In this document: positions 1-9,285 of the stretch, in pieces
How the letters are laid out: each line of letters starts with the position of its first letter
How positions within the stretch are numbered: position 1 is the first letter of the stretch
NCBI RefSeq assembly: GCF_000182745.2
Contig: NC_016027.1
Location: 189,001-253,000, forward strand
DNA: 64,000 nt
Direction of reading: 5' to 3'
Source: Komagataeibacter medellinensis NBRC 3288
Lineage (GTDB): Bacteria > Pseudomonadota > Alphaproteobacteria > Acetobacterales > Acetobacteraceae
Notes under the pieces: model-generated
Told to the model about the DNA's origin: nothing
The model's database searches: none
Seen by the model: the letters and a program-made list of their open reading frames with translations, nothing else
Translations under genes and position numbers: made by a program

Positions 1-20
1 GATCTGAGCCCTGCGGTCAC

Positions 21-50
21 GGCCTGGCCCTTTTAGGGCCGGGCCATCCT
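21..50 (+). terminator. Probable terminator of the gene upstream of ahpF
   Basis: A GC-rich inverted repeat (GGCCTGGCCC, loop TTTTA, GGGCCGGGCC; one G-T pair) starts at base 21 and a T-run follows at about 56-60. It lies between the left edge and ahpF and probably ends an upstream gene. That gene would usually be ahpC, but it is outside the window, so this is inference. Confidence 0.5.
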
Positions 51-84
51 GCCCCTTTTTCGGCAAAGAGCGGAGAGTTTTCCC

Positions 85-1665
85 ATGTTGCAAGATCCCA
101 TCAAAGCGCAGCTCAAGGGGTATCTGGCAGGTCTCGCGCACCCCATCGTGCTTGAGGCATCGCTGGATGACAGCGCGCAATCGCGCGAGATGCATGAACT
201 CCTGCACGAGGTCGCCGCCCTTTCCGACAAGGTGCAGGTATCAGAGGCGGGGCAGGCCACGCGCCGGCCCTCCTTTGTCATAAAGCGCGAAGGGGGCAGG
301 GCAGGGGTTACGTTTGCCGCCATCCCCATGGGGCACGAGTTCACATCTTTCGTGCTGGCGCTGCTGCAGGTGGGCGGACACCCGCCCAGGCTGTCTGATG
401 ATGAAATCGCACAGATAAAAGCGCTGCCGGGGCCATACCATTTCGAGACCTATGTCTCGCTGTCATGCCAGAACTGCCCTGATGTGGTGCAGGCGCTCAA
501 TGCCATGAGCGTGCTCAACCCCAATATCAGCAATGTCACGATTGACGGGGCATTGTTTCAAGATGAGGTCACGGCAAAGAACATCATGTCCGTGCCGCAG
601 GTCTACCTTAATGGCGCGCCGTTCGAGACCGGGCGCGCCGATATGGAGCAGCTTCTGGCAAAGCTGGATGCTGATGCTCCCCGCCGTGCTGCGGAAAAGT
701 TGAAGGACATTGCTCCGTTTGACGTGCTGATCATTGGCGGTGGCCCCGCTGGGGCATCGGCTGCAATCTACGCCGCGCGCAAGGGCCTGCGAACGGGTGT
801 GGTGGCCGAGCGCTTTGGCGGGCAGGTCATGGATACCGCCGGGATCGAGAACTTTATCTCCGTGCCCGAAACCGACGGACCAAAGCTTGCAGCGGCACTG
901 GAGGCGCATGTGCGTGCCTATGATGTCGAGATCATCAGCGGCCAGCGCGCCAAGGAACTTTTTCCGGCGGCCCTGCCGGGTGGCCTCCATAGTGTTGCGC
1001 TGGAAAGCGGGGCGATCCTGCATGCTCGCACCGTCATACTGGCTACTGGTGCCCACTGGCGGCACCTGGGTGTACCGGGTGAGGAGGAATACCGTAACAA
1101 GGGTGTTGCCTATTGCCCGCATTGTGATGGTCCCTTTTATAAGGGTAAGCGCGTGGCCGTGGCGGGTGGTGGCAATAGTGGGGTGGAAGCTGCGATCGAC
1201 CTGGCCGGCATTGTTGCGCATGTCACGCTGCTGCAGCGCGGGTCGTACCTGAAGGCCGACAAGGTGCTGCAGGACAAGTTGCACAGCCTGCCCAACGTGA
1301 CGGTGCTGACCGAGGCACTGACCACCCGGATCGAAGGCAACGGCAGGAACGTGACCGGCCTGACCTATCGTGGCGGCGACGGGGCCGACCACCATGTCGA
1401 TCTGGAAGGCGTGTTTGTGCAAATCGGTCTGCTGCCTAATACCGACTGGCTGAAGACCACGCTCAGACTCAACGATTTTGGGGAGATTGTAGTCAACGAC
1501 CATCGCGCGACGTCCGTGCCGGGCGTGTTCGCCGCAGGCGATGCCACGACAACGCCCTACAAGCAGATCGTCATCGCCATTGGTGATGGGGCCACAGCAG
1601 CCCTCTCGGCCTTTGATTACCTGATCCGCGTGCCAGCCCCGGCCTCCCGGTCCGTGCCGGCCTGA
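85..1665 (+). CDS. ahpF: Alkyl hydroperoxide reductase subunit F
   Basis: This is a cytoplasmic flavoprotein that passes electrons from NAD(P)H through FAD and two disulfides to the peroxiredoxin AhpC. At 526 residues it has the usual AhpF length. The N-terminal tandem thioredoxin-like domain carries CQNC (C128, C131). The thioredoxin-reductase-like part has the FAD motif GGGPAG near residue 217, the redox pair CPHC (C344, C347), the NAD(P) motif AGGGNSG near 360 and the C-terminal FAD motif FAAGDAT. Both disulfide centres are intact, which separates it from plain thioredoxin reductase. The start is supported by GGAGAG about 9 bases upstream. A strong terminator follows the stop, so it is probably the last gene of an ahpCF-type unit. 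Confidence 0.95.
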   Translation: MLQDPIKAQLKGYLAGLAHPIVLEASLDDSAQSREMHELLHEVAALSDKVQVSEAGQATRRPSFVIKREGGRAGVTFAAIPMGHEFTSFVLALLQVGGHPPRLSDDEIAQIKALPGPYHFETYVSLSCQNCPDVVQALNAMSVLNPNISNVTIDGALFQDEVTAKNIMSVPQVYLNGAPFETGRADMEQLLAKLDADAPRRAAEKLKDIAPFDVLIIGGGPAGASAAIYAARKGLRTGVVAERFGGQVMDTAGIENFISVPETDGPKLAAALEAHVRAYDVEIISGQRAKELFPAALPGGLHSVALESGAILHARTVILATGAHWRHLGVPGEEEYRNKGVAYCPHCDGPFYKGKRVAVAGGGNSGVEAAIDLAGIVAHVTLLQRGSYLKADKVLQDKLHSLPNVTVLTEALTTRIEGNGRNVTGLTYRGGDGADHHVDLEGVFVQIGLLPNTDWLKTTLRLNDFGEIVVNDHRATSVPGVFAAGDATTTPYKQIVIAIGDGATAALSAFDYLIRVPAPASRSVPA

Positions 1666-1693
1666 TGAGGCCGCCACCGTTGCGCCTGATCTG

Positions 1694-1724
1694 ACACGCC
1701 CGTGCCCTGCACGGGCGTGTTTTC
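1694..1724 (+). terminator. Rho-independent terminator after ahpF
   Basis: A perfect 11-bp stem (ACACGCCCGTG / CACGGGCGTGT) with a 5-base loop is followed by TTTT. It lies 30 bases past the ahpF stop and separates ahpF from the aldehyde dehydrogenase gene. Confidence 0.85.
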
Positions 1725-1878
1725 GTTCCGGGTTGTGACATCGAGCCCGGCAATGGTCATGCAACCCTTGTGACTGCATGCCGTTGCGCATGGACAGGCA
1801 GCCTGCGGAGCGTACTTTTATCATTCAGGTTCCTGCCGCACGGGACATGCCTGGTGCACTGTGTACGGAGGCAGACCA

Positions 1879-3270
1879 ATGGCGTACAAGACCGTTAACC
1901 CCTTTACTAACGAGACCGTGGCAACCTTCCCCGATCTGACGGATGCGGAGCTGGCCTGCAAGCTGGACCGCGCGCAGGAGACTTACAGGGAATGGTCACG
2001 TCTGCCCTTTGCCCGGCGTGCGACTGTTGTGGGCAGGGCAGCGGAACTGCTGCGCGCGCACAAGAACGAATATGCCCGTTACCTGACACTGGAAATGGGC
2101 AAGCTGTACCGCGAGAGCCTGGCGGAAGTGGAACTCTCAGCCGATATTCTCCAGTATTACGCCGATAATGCCGAGGAATTCCTGGCCCCGCAGAAACTGA
2201 CCGAAAAGAGCGGCCGGGGCGACCAGGCCATGGTGGTCAGCCAGCCGCTTGGTATCGTGTTTGCCATTGAGCCGTGGAACTTCCCCTACTACCAACTGGC
2301 CCGCGTGGTGGGGCCGCAGTTCATGGCGGGCAATGTTGTGGTGGTCAAGCATGCCTCCAACGTGCCGCAGTCGGCTGCCGTCTTCGAGCAGCTTTTTGCC
2401 AATGCTGGTGCGCCGGAGGGGCTGTACACCAACCTCTACGCTACCCGCGACCAGCTTGGTGCCATCATTGCCGATGACCGTGTGATTGGCGTGGCCCTGA
2501 CCGGCAGCGAGGGGGCAGGAGCCATTGTGGGGGCACAGGCGGGCAAGGCGCTCAAGAAAACCACGATGGAACTGGGCGGCAGTGATGCCTTTATCGTGCT
2601 GGATGATGCCGACCTTGAAAAGTCGGTAAAATGGGCGGTATGGGGCCGCATGAACAATGGCGGGCAGTGCTGTGTGGCGGCCAAGCGCATCATCGTGGCG
2701 GAGCCGATTGCCGATGCCTTCCTGGACCGGTTTGCCACCGAACTGGGCAAGCTTGTGCCCGGCAACCCGATGGATGAGAAAAGTGGCGTGCCGCCTCTGT
2801 CATCGCAGGCGGCAGCCGACCAGTTGAACGAGCAGGTGGAGCAGGCGGTCAGGCATGGCGCGATTGCCATGCGCGTAGGCCCCACGCCACCCAATACCGG
2901 CGCGTTCGTGCAGACAACCATCCTGACCAATGTGAAGCCCGATAACCCGGTGTTCCATCAGGAACTGTTCGGCCCGGTGGCCATGTTCTTCCGGGTCAAG
3001 GATGATGATGCGGCGATACAACTGGCCAATGACAACCCGTATGGCCTGGGTGGCTCGGTCTTTACCAGCGACACCGCGCGCGGTATGCGCGTCGCCGAAC
3101 AGATCGAGACCGGCATGGTCTATATCAACCACCCCACCTGGACCACGTCTGACCTGCCCTTTGGTGGTGTCAAGCGTTCAGGGTTCGGGCGGGAACTGTC
3201 ATCCATGGGCATACAGGAGTTCGTTAACAAAAAGCTGATTGATGTCGTGCCCATTGATGCGGCCCCCTGA
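1879..3270 (+). CDS. NAD(P)-dependent succinate-semialdehyde dehydrogenase-type aldehyde dehydrogenase
   Basis: This cytoplasmic aldehyde dehydrogenase of 463 residues oxidises an aldehyde, probably succinate semialdehyde or a similar acid semialdehyde, to the carboxylate. It has the family hallmarks: the cofactor-region motif PWNFPYYQ, the glutamate motif ELGGSDAFIVLDDADL, and the nucleophile motif NNGGQCC with the catalytic Cys at 265. The C-terminus PFGGVKRSGFGRELS is typical of the GabD/Sad group. I chose the ATG at 1879 because ACGGAGG lies 7-13 bases before it; an in-frame GTG at 1861 has no such site. It converges on the glycosidase-like gene with only 11 bases between stops. The exact substrate cannot be read from sequence. 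Confidence 0.85.
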   Translation: MAYKTVNPFTNETVATFPDLTDAELACKLDRAQETYREWSRLPFARRATVVGRAAELLRAHKNEYARYLTLEMGKLYRESLAEVELSADILQYYADNAEEFLAPQKLTEKSGRGDQAMVVSQPLGIVFAIEPWNFPYYQLARVVGPQFMAGNVVVVKHASNVPQSAAVFEQLFANAGAPEGLYTNLYATRDQLGAIIADDRVIGVALTGSEGAGAIVGAQAGKALKKTTMELGGSDAFIVLDDADLEKSVKWAVWGRMNNGGQCCVAAKRIIVAEPIADAFLDRFATELGKLVPGNPMDEKSGVPPLSSQAAADQLNEQVEQAVRHGAIAMRVGPTPPNTGAFVQTTILTNVKPDNPVFHQELFGPVAMFFRVKDDDAAIQLANDNPYGLGGSVFTSDTARGMRVAEQIETGMVYINHPTWTTSDLPFGGVKRSGFGRELSSMGIQEFVNKKLIDVVPIDAAP

Positions 3271-3281
3271 TGGTGGGCGTG

Positions 3282-4829
3282 TCACGATGGATGAACCGAT
3301 GCCGCCCCGTCCCTTCTGCCTGTTTGCCCGCTGGCGGTGCCGCCCGTGGCGGGGAGTGGGGCAAGCTGGGTGGTGCGGGCATCATGCCCGCCTGCCGGGG
3401 CAGGCGGTGCAGCAGGTAGCCACCCGCCCTCAAACCCCGCGCGTTCCAGCCCTGCGCGGATGTAAGGGTTGCGCTTCATCACGTTCCAGACCAGTCCCGT
3501 GCGCCAGTTCTCGATCATGAGCAGGATCGGTCCCTGGTCAATGCCCAGGTACTCGCTGTCGGTCCAGTAAGACTGGCCGCTGTGGAAGCTGGGGTTAAAT
3601 GCATCGACAAAGCCGTAGCGACCATAGATCTTCTGGCCGTAGTGGTTTTTCATGTCGCGCAGGGTGGGCAGTACGATCTCCGGGGCGAAGGCGATGGAAC
3701 CGGCGGCGGCGGTGGGCGCTATGGTGCCGTCATCCTGTGTGTAGTCACGGCCCGCACCACGGGCGGAATAGGACAGGAAATGCCGGTCCCGTCCATCCAG
3801 CTTCTGCGTTACCTCGCCCGGCCCGTCACAGGCGGTCAGGCCCCATGTGGTGGCACTGTAGCCCTGCCATTTGCCGGGATTGGCCATGGCATAGGCCCGC
3901 TGGGCGTAGACCGCGCGGCGACTGTTCTCGAAATAGTCGATCTGCTTGCCGCGCGCCCATTCATCGCGCACGCCACGGAAGTCAATCCAGGCATGGCTGT
4001 ACTGGTGGCCGAACAGGGGAGCGAAGTTGAGGAAGGTCTGGCCGTAATAATTCCCCCAGCGCTGGTTGTTGGTAGCAAGCCATGCCTGCCACGATGCAGG
4101 TTCCAGCCCGTGGGTAGGAGCAGCAAGGCCAAGGATGTAGGCCATCATGCCTTCGCTGTAGCCTTCCCAGTAATTGGGGATGAACTGGTGTTCGGGGCTC
4201 CAGCCCATGCTAAGCCTGTTGTCGGGGCGTTTCATCCACTGCCAGTCCACACGCCGGTACAACCGGTCGGCCAGGTCACGGATCTCGGCTTCACGCGGGG
4301 TGTGGTAGTCATAGAAGGACTGGGCGAACAGGACGCCTTCCATCAGCAGTGCCGTGTCGATGCTGGAGAGTTCGATCTCGTGGTTGTAGCGCAGGCCGGT
4401 CGCCCTGTTGAGGAAGTGGTAGTAGAATCCCCTGTACCCCATCGCTCCATCGGCGCTGTCATTCTGCGGGCCGTCCAGCAGGTAGTGCAGCGTGGTCAGG
4501 GTGCGGGTAATGGCCTGTGTGCGGGTGATGTAGCCGCGCGTGACCCCGATGCCGTACGCCGTAAGCCCGAAGCCGATGGAGGCGACACTGCTGAATGTCT
4601 GGGCCGATGGCGCGCGGTCGGGTACCAGGCCGGTACGCGGATCGGCTGAGTCCCAGAACCACTGGAAGGTCCGGCGTTCCAGATCGCCTATCATGACCAT
4701 GTCGGCGTGGTGGGCAGCCGGTGCGGCGGGCTGGCCCACTGCAAGCGCGGGCGCAGGTGGCAGGGATGTGCAATATATCAGCGCTGATATGCAAACACCC
4801 ACGCGCCCCCCGGTCATACGAGGTCGCAA
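3282..4829 (-). CDS. Secreted glucoamylase-domain (PF10091) protein, GH144-like
   Basis: This 515-residue protein has an N-terminal signal-like segment (hydrophobic residues 12-30, ending ALA). A PF10091-type (alpha/alpha)6-barrel domain follows from about residue 45 to 460. Recognisable stretches are FQWFWDSADPRTGL, FYYHFLNRATGLR, EIELSSIDTALLMEG and YNHE. The C-terminal 45 residues are rich in Pro, Ala and Gly and look disordered. Characterised members of this domain family include GH144 endo-beta-1,2-glucanases, so periplasmic cleavage of a beta-glucan is a reasonable inference; the older family name glucoamylase is not proof of starch activity. It is a single gene convergent with the aldehyde dehydrogenase. 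Confidence 0.75.
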   Translation of the reverse strand: MRPRMTGGRVGVCISALIYCTSLPPAPALAVGQPAAPAAHHADMVMIGDLERRTFQWFWDSADPRTGLVPDRAPSAQTFSSVASIGFGLTAYGIGVTRGYITRTQAITRTLTTLHYLLDGPQNDSADGAMGYRGFYYHFLNRATGLRYNHEIELSSIDTALLMEGVLFAQSFYDYHTPREAEIRDLADRLYRRVDWQWMKRPDNRLSMGWSPEHQFIPNYWEGYSEGMMAYILGLAAPTHGLEPASWQAWLATNNQRWGNYYGQTFLNFAPLFGHQYSHAWIDFRGVRDEWARGKQIDYFENSRRAVYAQRAYAMANPGKWQGYSATTWGLTACDGPGEVTQKLDGRDRHFLSYSARGAGRDYTQDDGTIAPTAAAGSIAFAPEIVLPTLRDMKNHYGQKIYGRYGFVDAFNPSFHSGQSYWTDSEYLGIDQGPILLMIENWRTGLVWNVMKRNPYIRAGLERAGFEGGWLPAAPPAPAGGHDARTTQLAPLPATGGTASGQTGRRDGAASVHPS

Positions 4830-4958
4830 AGCCAGTCTCCTGCCCGTTATCGCCCGATCTTTATGAATTCAGATAGGGGATGATGGCAAGATCCCATCTA
4901 TCGTTTCGCCTTTGTGGCGGTATTGCAAAGTGTAACGAAAAACCGGGACCGGCCCCTG

Positions 4959-5783
4959 TCAGCCAAAACGGAATCCCGAAAGCGCCTTGCCCATTATCGT
5001 ATCACTGTAGTCACGCACGCCCCGGTCCTGTCCTGCGGCACCGGCGGCAAATACCAGCGGCAGCAGGTGTTCGGGGCGGGGGTGGCAGATGTGGGCACCG
5101 GGTGCCTGTGTCCAGTGGGTCAGGGCTTCGTTGCGTATGTCTGGCTGCGCTTCTACCGCATGGGTCAGCCACGTATCAAAATCGTGTGAGACCGTGTTGA
5201 ATTGTGGGTTGCTACTCATGAAGTGGTGCAGGTTGTGATAGGTCATGCCCGTGCCCACGATCAGCACGTTCTGCGCCCGCAGGGGCTGGAGTGACGCCCC
5301 GATCCGCAGTTCCATGCCAGCGAGCAGGTCGCGCTGCAGGGACAGTTCCACCACGGGAATGTCCGCCTGCGGGAAGGCCAGCAGGAAGGGGATGAACACC
5401 CCATGGTCCAGCCCGCGTGTAGGGTCCTGTGCATTGGGTATGCCCGCTTTATCCAGCAGGTGGCACACCTGTGCCGCCAGGGTAGGGGAGCCCGGCACGG
5501 GGTAGCGCAGTTCATAGGTATGGGCGGGGAAGCCGTGATAGTCATAAATCAGCGACGGGTGGGGGGAAGATGTCACGGTGGGCACGCCGGTCTCCCAGTG
5601 GCCGGATACCACGACAATCCCGTCAGGCCGACAGGGCAGGGTGGCGGCAATGCCACGCAGGTGGGCTGCCATATGGTCCCACGTATCGGGCCAGTCCATA
5701 AAAAAGCAGGGACCTCCGCCATGGGGCAGGAACATGACCGGCTGGATGGAATGCGGTGCCGCCGTGGCGGGTTGCTGTGCCAT
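4959..5783 (-). CDS. Class III (LigB/DODA-type) extradiol ring-cleavage dioxygenase
   Basis: This 274-residue cytoplasmic enzyme belongs to the LigB superfamily that opens catechol-type rings or DOPA using a mononuclear metal. The expected histidines are visible: H21 in PHGGGP, H62 in SGHWE, H127 in GLDHGVFIPF and H183 in GTGMTYHN. Length and motif order match the 4,5-DOPA dioxygenase/YgiD group. It is the last of three minus-strand genes (deacylase, porin, dioxygenase) separated by 32 and 58 bases, so it may be cotranscribed with them. The natural substrate is unknown; bacterial YgiD-like proteins are often of unclear role. Confidence 0.85.
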   Translation of the reverse strand: MAQQPATAAPHSIQPVMFLPHGGGPCFFMDWPDTWDHMAAHLRGIAATLPCRPDGIVVVSGHWETGVPTVTSSPHPSLIYDYHGFPAHTYELRYPVPGSPTLAAQVCHLLDKAGIPNAQDPTRGLDHGVFIPFLLAFPQADIPVVELSLQRDLLAGMELRIGASLQPLRAQNVLIVGTGMTYHNLHHFMSSNPQFNTVSHDFDTWLTHAVEAQPDIRNEALTHWTQAPGAHICHPRPEHLLPLVFAAGAAGQDRGVRDYSDTIMGKALSGFRFG

Positions 5784-5841
5784 GGGTATTGCCTCCCGGA
5801 CGGGACCATGCTGGTCCAGTGATACTGGGTAACGTGAGTGA

Positions 5842-7092
5842 TCAGAATTTTATCTGGAAGAGCGACATGATGCCATGAAAGTGTTCGGGTATCCTGCCAT
5901 CCCGGATCTGGCCATATTCATACTGTATGGTCACGCGCATGATCGCGGTTGGCCACCAGTTCAGTGCAAGTGCCGCAGTGTGCTGGTTTCCGCCCTGTAT
6001 GCCGACGGATTGCAGGTCGGCCTGTGAATAGCGGGCTGCCACTTCCAGCACGCCATATCCGTTGCACATCACGGTCTGCGCCGTGTTGCATGTGGGAGAG
6101 GAAAATGCCGCCGACCGGCCTTTCCACTGCCGTCCCCGCCCGTTGAGCGTATAGGCAAGCATGCCGTACCAGCCATGGAAGTGTGGTTGGTGGCTGTATT
6201 GCGGCGCGCGGGTATGGAGCATGATGTCATAGCCTTCCGCCTGTACCAGCAGCCTGCGCCATGACAGCGCTCCTTCCACGCCGAATGCGCCCCCGGCATC
6301 GACCGCGATTCGCCCTGTATTGAGGTATCTGGACACCGTACCGGGATTAAGTTCGGGGTTGTCGGACAGTGCCAGGCCGGGGCCTGCGCCGTGCGCGCTG
6401 GCGGGGTGGAATATCCACTCCCCCGAAAAACCCAGATGCAGCAGGAGCGACCGGGTCCGCACCGGCAGTCCCACCACGCGGAAGGCCATGGCGCGCTGGT
6501 TGCCATCTACGCCGGGGCCGGCCGTGCCTGCCGTGGCGGATACGGCAATATGGTAGCGCCTGCCATAACTTTCGGCCTGTACCGCCTCACGCTCGATACC
6601 CGTGGCAAGGTTGCGGGTTATGGTGGAAATGCTGGAGCGCTCGACAAAAACCGTATCGCCTTGGGCCGCCATGGATTCCAGCCCGAAGCTGGGTTTGAAA
6701 ATGCCCGCCGTAAACACGAAATGCCGCAGGCCGGTATAGGAAACCTGCCCTTCAAACAGCCGCATGGGGCCAGCGGGCGCGGGGCCGAAATCCCATATCG
6801 CCCCGATTTCCACCTGTTTGTGGATATCAATCCGCACGCCATTGCGCAGCCGTGCCGCACGCGCGCCGGTGCCGGGGTGGGCGGGGCCTGCATTGGCAAA
6901 GCCGCCTACGTCAAGCTGGTCGGTGGCATAGGGCTTGATGGTTACGCCATGCAGGGCCAGTGCAGGCACGCTCTGGGCCTGGGCCGTCGTGTAAAAACAG
7001 GCCAGCAGACCTGCTGCGGCAGGTCCGGCCCGCAACCGGAATGACAAGGCTTGGTATCTCCACGTAACAGGCGATATCAGGTTCGTGTTCAT
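5842..7092 (-). CDS. OprO/OprP-family outer membrane porin
   Basis: This 416-residue protein has a long N-terminal export signal (hydrophobic AAGLLACFYTTAQAQ near residues 26-40) and then a beta-barrel sequence. It has the OprO/P-family segments GVRIDIHKQVEIGAIWDFGP and GIFKPSFGLESMAAQGD and ends in the typical C-terminal aromatic residue (QIKF). Family members form trimeric anion-selective channels; phosphate or polyphosphate selectivity is known for the Pseudomonas proteins but cannot be assigned here. It starts 32 bases after the deacylase stop, which suggests an outer-membrane uptake role for the same substrate set. Confidence 0.8.
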   Translation of the reverse strand: MNTNLISPVTWRYQALSFRLRAGPAAAGLLACFYTTAQAQSVPALALHGVTIKPYATDQLDVGGFANAGPAHPGTGARAARLRNGVRIDIHKQVEIGAIWDFGPAPAGPMRLFEGQVSYTGLRHFVFTAGIFKPSFGLESMAAQGDTVFVERSSISTITRNLATGIEREAVQAESYGRRYHIAVSATAGTAGPGVDGNQRAMAFRVVGLPVRTRSLLLHLGFSGEWIFHPASAHGAGPGLALSDNPELNPGTVSRYLNTGRIAVDAGGAFGVEGALSWRRLLVQAEGYDIMLHTRAPQYSHQPHFHGWYGMLAYTLNGRGRQWKGRSAAFSSPTCNTAQTVMCNGYGVLEVAARYSQADLQSVGIQGGNQHTAALALNWWPTAIMRVTIQYEYGQIRDGRIPEHFHGIMSLFQIKF

Positions 7093-7124
7093 ACCATGGG
7101 CCTGCCGCGAGGCGGGCAGTCAAA

Positions 7125-9056
7125 TTATTGTTGCGGCCCATTGCCGGGGGTATGTGGCGCGGGCGGGCTGTATGCCCGCTCAAGCGGATGGTCCTTTGCC
7201 CGCATGACCCGCCCCAAGGCTTCCTGCCCGAAGGATGGGGCATAATCCGTGCCTGTCCACGCCATTTTTCCGCCCACCATCACGTGGCGCACCACCCCCG
7301 TGGGGCGATTGATCACCTGCCTGCACCCGAACTGGGCACGATGGACGAAGGCATAGGTTTCTTCGGGTTCCCACGCATGCAGGGCAAGGGGGTCGATCGT
7401 GCACAGGTCGGCCTGCGCACCTACCTTTATGGTCCCGGTATTGAGGTTGAAAAAGGCGGCGGGCAGGCCGGTCAGCCTGTGCACCGCATTGGCCACCGTA
7501 TCCATGCCGCCAGCCTGCTGCGCGATCTTGAGGAAGCGCAGGTTGCCATCATAAAATCCGATATTGGCCAGATGGGCGCCGCTGTCGTTGAAGCCGGGCA
7601 GGGTCTGTGGGTTGAACAGCAGGCTGGCAAGGGTGGCGGGATTGCGGTTGGCAAACGTCGTCTCCCACCGCAGGTTGGTATCCCATTGCCGTAGCAGGTG
7701 CAGAAGGAAGCTGGCGTCATCCCCCACCGGGTTGGGGAAGGTCGCAAAGAACGCAGCCTCTGTCGCGTCATATGCGCCTCGTCGACCATGTGATTTCTGC
7801 CACCGGCGCAGGCGGTCATAGGGGGCCTGTAAGTTCTCGCCGTTCCACTGTGGTAGCGGGCATTCGGCCACGGTCATGTCGGCCAGGTTGCGGGTCAGCA
7901 CAGTTTCTTCCTGCCGCAGCAGGCGGCGCAGGCGTGCCAGTGACCAGCCCGTCTTGCCCTGCATCCACATTCGACGGAAGGCCGCGATCCATTGCGGGTC
8001 ATCCATGATGCGCGCCCGCCCCTCGCGGTCGTCCAGTTCCAGTTCGTTCAGTGCGCACAATTCAGGGATTTCGTCGGCCAGAGGATTGATGGCGCCGTCG
8101 CTCCAGACCCGGAACGTGCCGGACAGTACCTGAAAGCGGAATATCCCCTCCAGCAGGCGTGAATTAAGGATGGCGGAGAGCATGAGGCACAGCCTGACCG
8201 CCATGCGGTTGGTCTGCAGGTCAATCGCGGCCAGTACAGTGGTTTTGAGCGGGCGGCCGAACAGTCGCCCGCTGGTCAGCAGGAAGGCGCGCATGGCCTC
8301 GATTATGTCATCCTTGGGTGGCGTTGCCTGCCATACCCGGCCATAGCGGCGCACGACACCGGTCAACTGCCTGAGTTCCCGGTAGCTGGCGTACTGGGTC
8401 GGGATCTTGCGTTTCTTGTGTGGATCGTTGGCCAGGAAGTGGAAGGGCAGGGCATCGGTTGAAAAACCGGCGTAACCCTGCGCCATGGCCGCATCAAGCA
8501 GCAACTCCATGCGTCCGCGTTCGCGCCGTGTGGGGCTGCGGCTGATCGACTGCTGCAGGCCCATCACTTCGATCCGCAGCATGGAATGCGGCACGAGTGG
8601 CACGACATTCGCCCCCAGCGCCAGCTCGCCAAGATGGTCAAGATACCCCTGTGAATCCGACCATGTGCAGGTATTCGCAACCTTGGCCAGAACGGGTTTG
8701 GGCATGTTTTCCACGCGGGCGAAACAGTCCACGATCGGGTCTTCCCCGTCACGGCGCTGGTTGCCGTATGTTACCCCGATGGAGCAGTTGCCGATCACCA
8801 CCGTGGTCGTACCGTGACGCACCACTTCGGGCAGTTCGGGGGAGAGCTCCAGTTCAAGGTCAAGATGGGTATGGATATCCAGCAGCCCGGGCATGAGCCA
8901 CAGGCCGGTACAGTCCACTTCCTTGGCCTCCCCCTCTACCTCAAGTGCCGGGCCAATCGCGGAAATCCTGCCACCAGATACGGCGACATCGGAAATGACG
9001 GGCGTGCTGCCCGTCCCGTCAAACAGGATGGCATTTCGGTAAATGGTATCAGGCAC
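7125..9056 (-). CDS. N-acyl-D-amino-acid deacylase-type amidohydrolase
   Basis: This 643-residue protein belongs to the amidohydrolase superfamily, D-aminoacylase group. It would hydrolyse N-acyl-D-amino acids or a similar amide using one or two metal ions. The first metal motif is DIHTHLD (H62, H64), and a late DSGAHLANI segment carries the catalytic aspartate. The C-terminal beta-sandwich (GTIKVGAQADLCTIDP ... VRHVMVGGKMAW) is typical of the family. A roughly 100-residue helical insertion in the middle (DDREGRARIMDD to LTRNLADM) makes it longer than the classic 480-residue D-aminoacylases. It is the first gene of a likely three-gene minus-strand unit. The 229-base gap to the divergent BASS gene should hold both promoters. 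Confidence 0.8.
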   Translation of the reverse strand: MPDTIYRNAILFDGTGSTPVISDVAVSGGRISAIGPALEVEGEAKEVDCTGLWLMPGLLDIHTHLDLELELSPELPEVVRHGTTTVVIGNCSIGVTYGNQRRDGEDPIVDCFARVENMPKPVLAKVANTCTWSDSQGYLDHLGELALGANVVPLVPHSMLRIEVMGLQQSISRSPTRRERGRMELLLDAAMAQGYAGFSTDALPFHFLANDPHKKRKIPTQYASYRELRQLTGVVRRYGRVWQATPPKDDIIEAMRAFLLTSGRLFGRPLKTTVLAAIDLQTNRMAVRLCLMLSAILNSRLLEGIFRFQVLSGTFRVWSDGAINPLADEIPELCALNELELDDREGRARIMDDPQWIAAFRRMWMQGKTGWSLARLRRLLRQEETVLTRNLADMTVAECPLPQWNGENLQAPYDRLRRWQKSHGRRGAYDATEAAFFATFPNPVGDDASFLLHLLRQWDTNLRWETTFANRNPATLASLLFNPQTLPGFNDSGAHLANIGFYDGNLRFLKIAQQAGGMDTVANAVHRLTGLPAAFFNLNTGTIKVGAQADLCTIDPLALHAWEPEETYAFVHRAQFGCRQVINRPTGVVRHVMVGGKMAWTGTDYAPSFGQEALGRVMRAKDHPLERAYSPPAPHTPGNGPQQ

Positions 9057-9285
9057 ACGGACCTCCAGACTGGGATTGCGGGGCGGACAGGGCGGAAAAT
9101 TCCGGGTCTGTCGCTTATTATAAGCGGTACGGCAGCATCATGCATACAACATCGCGATGCGACTGTGGTTCCGCCATGGCTGGTGGTGGGCGTGGTTTGA
9201 TGGCAGGCGTGCCGTCTGTTAAGCCTGCGGCCCCATATGGAGGAGGAGACAGAGTGGTGACCCCATCAGCCCATCCGCAGGGTCC

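Noticed and set aside
463-1824. A 453-codon minus-strand frame opposite ahpF
   Set aside because: Antisense shadow; AhpF is fully supported on the plus strand.
3582-4649. A 355-codon open frame on the plus strand opposite the glycosidase-like gene
   Set aside because: It mirrors the codon pattern of the real minus-strand gene, has no family features and no ribosome site; it is an antisense shadow in GC-rich DNA.
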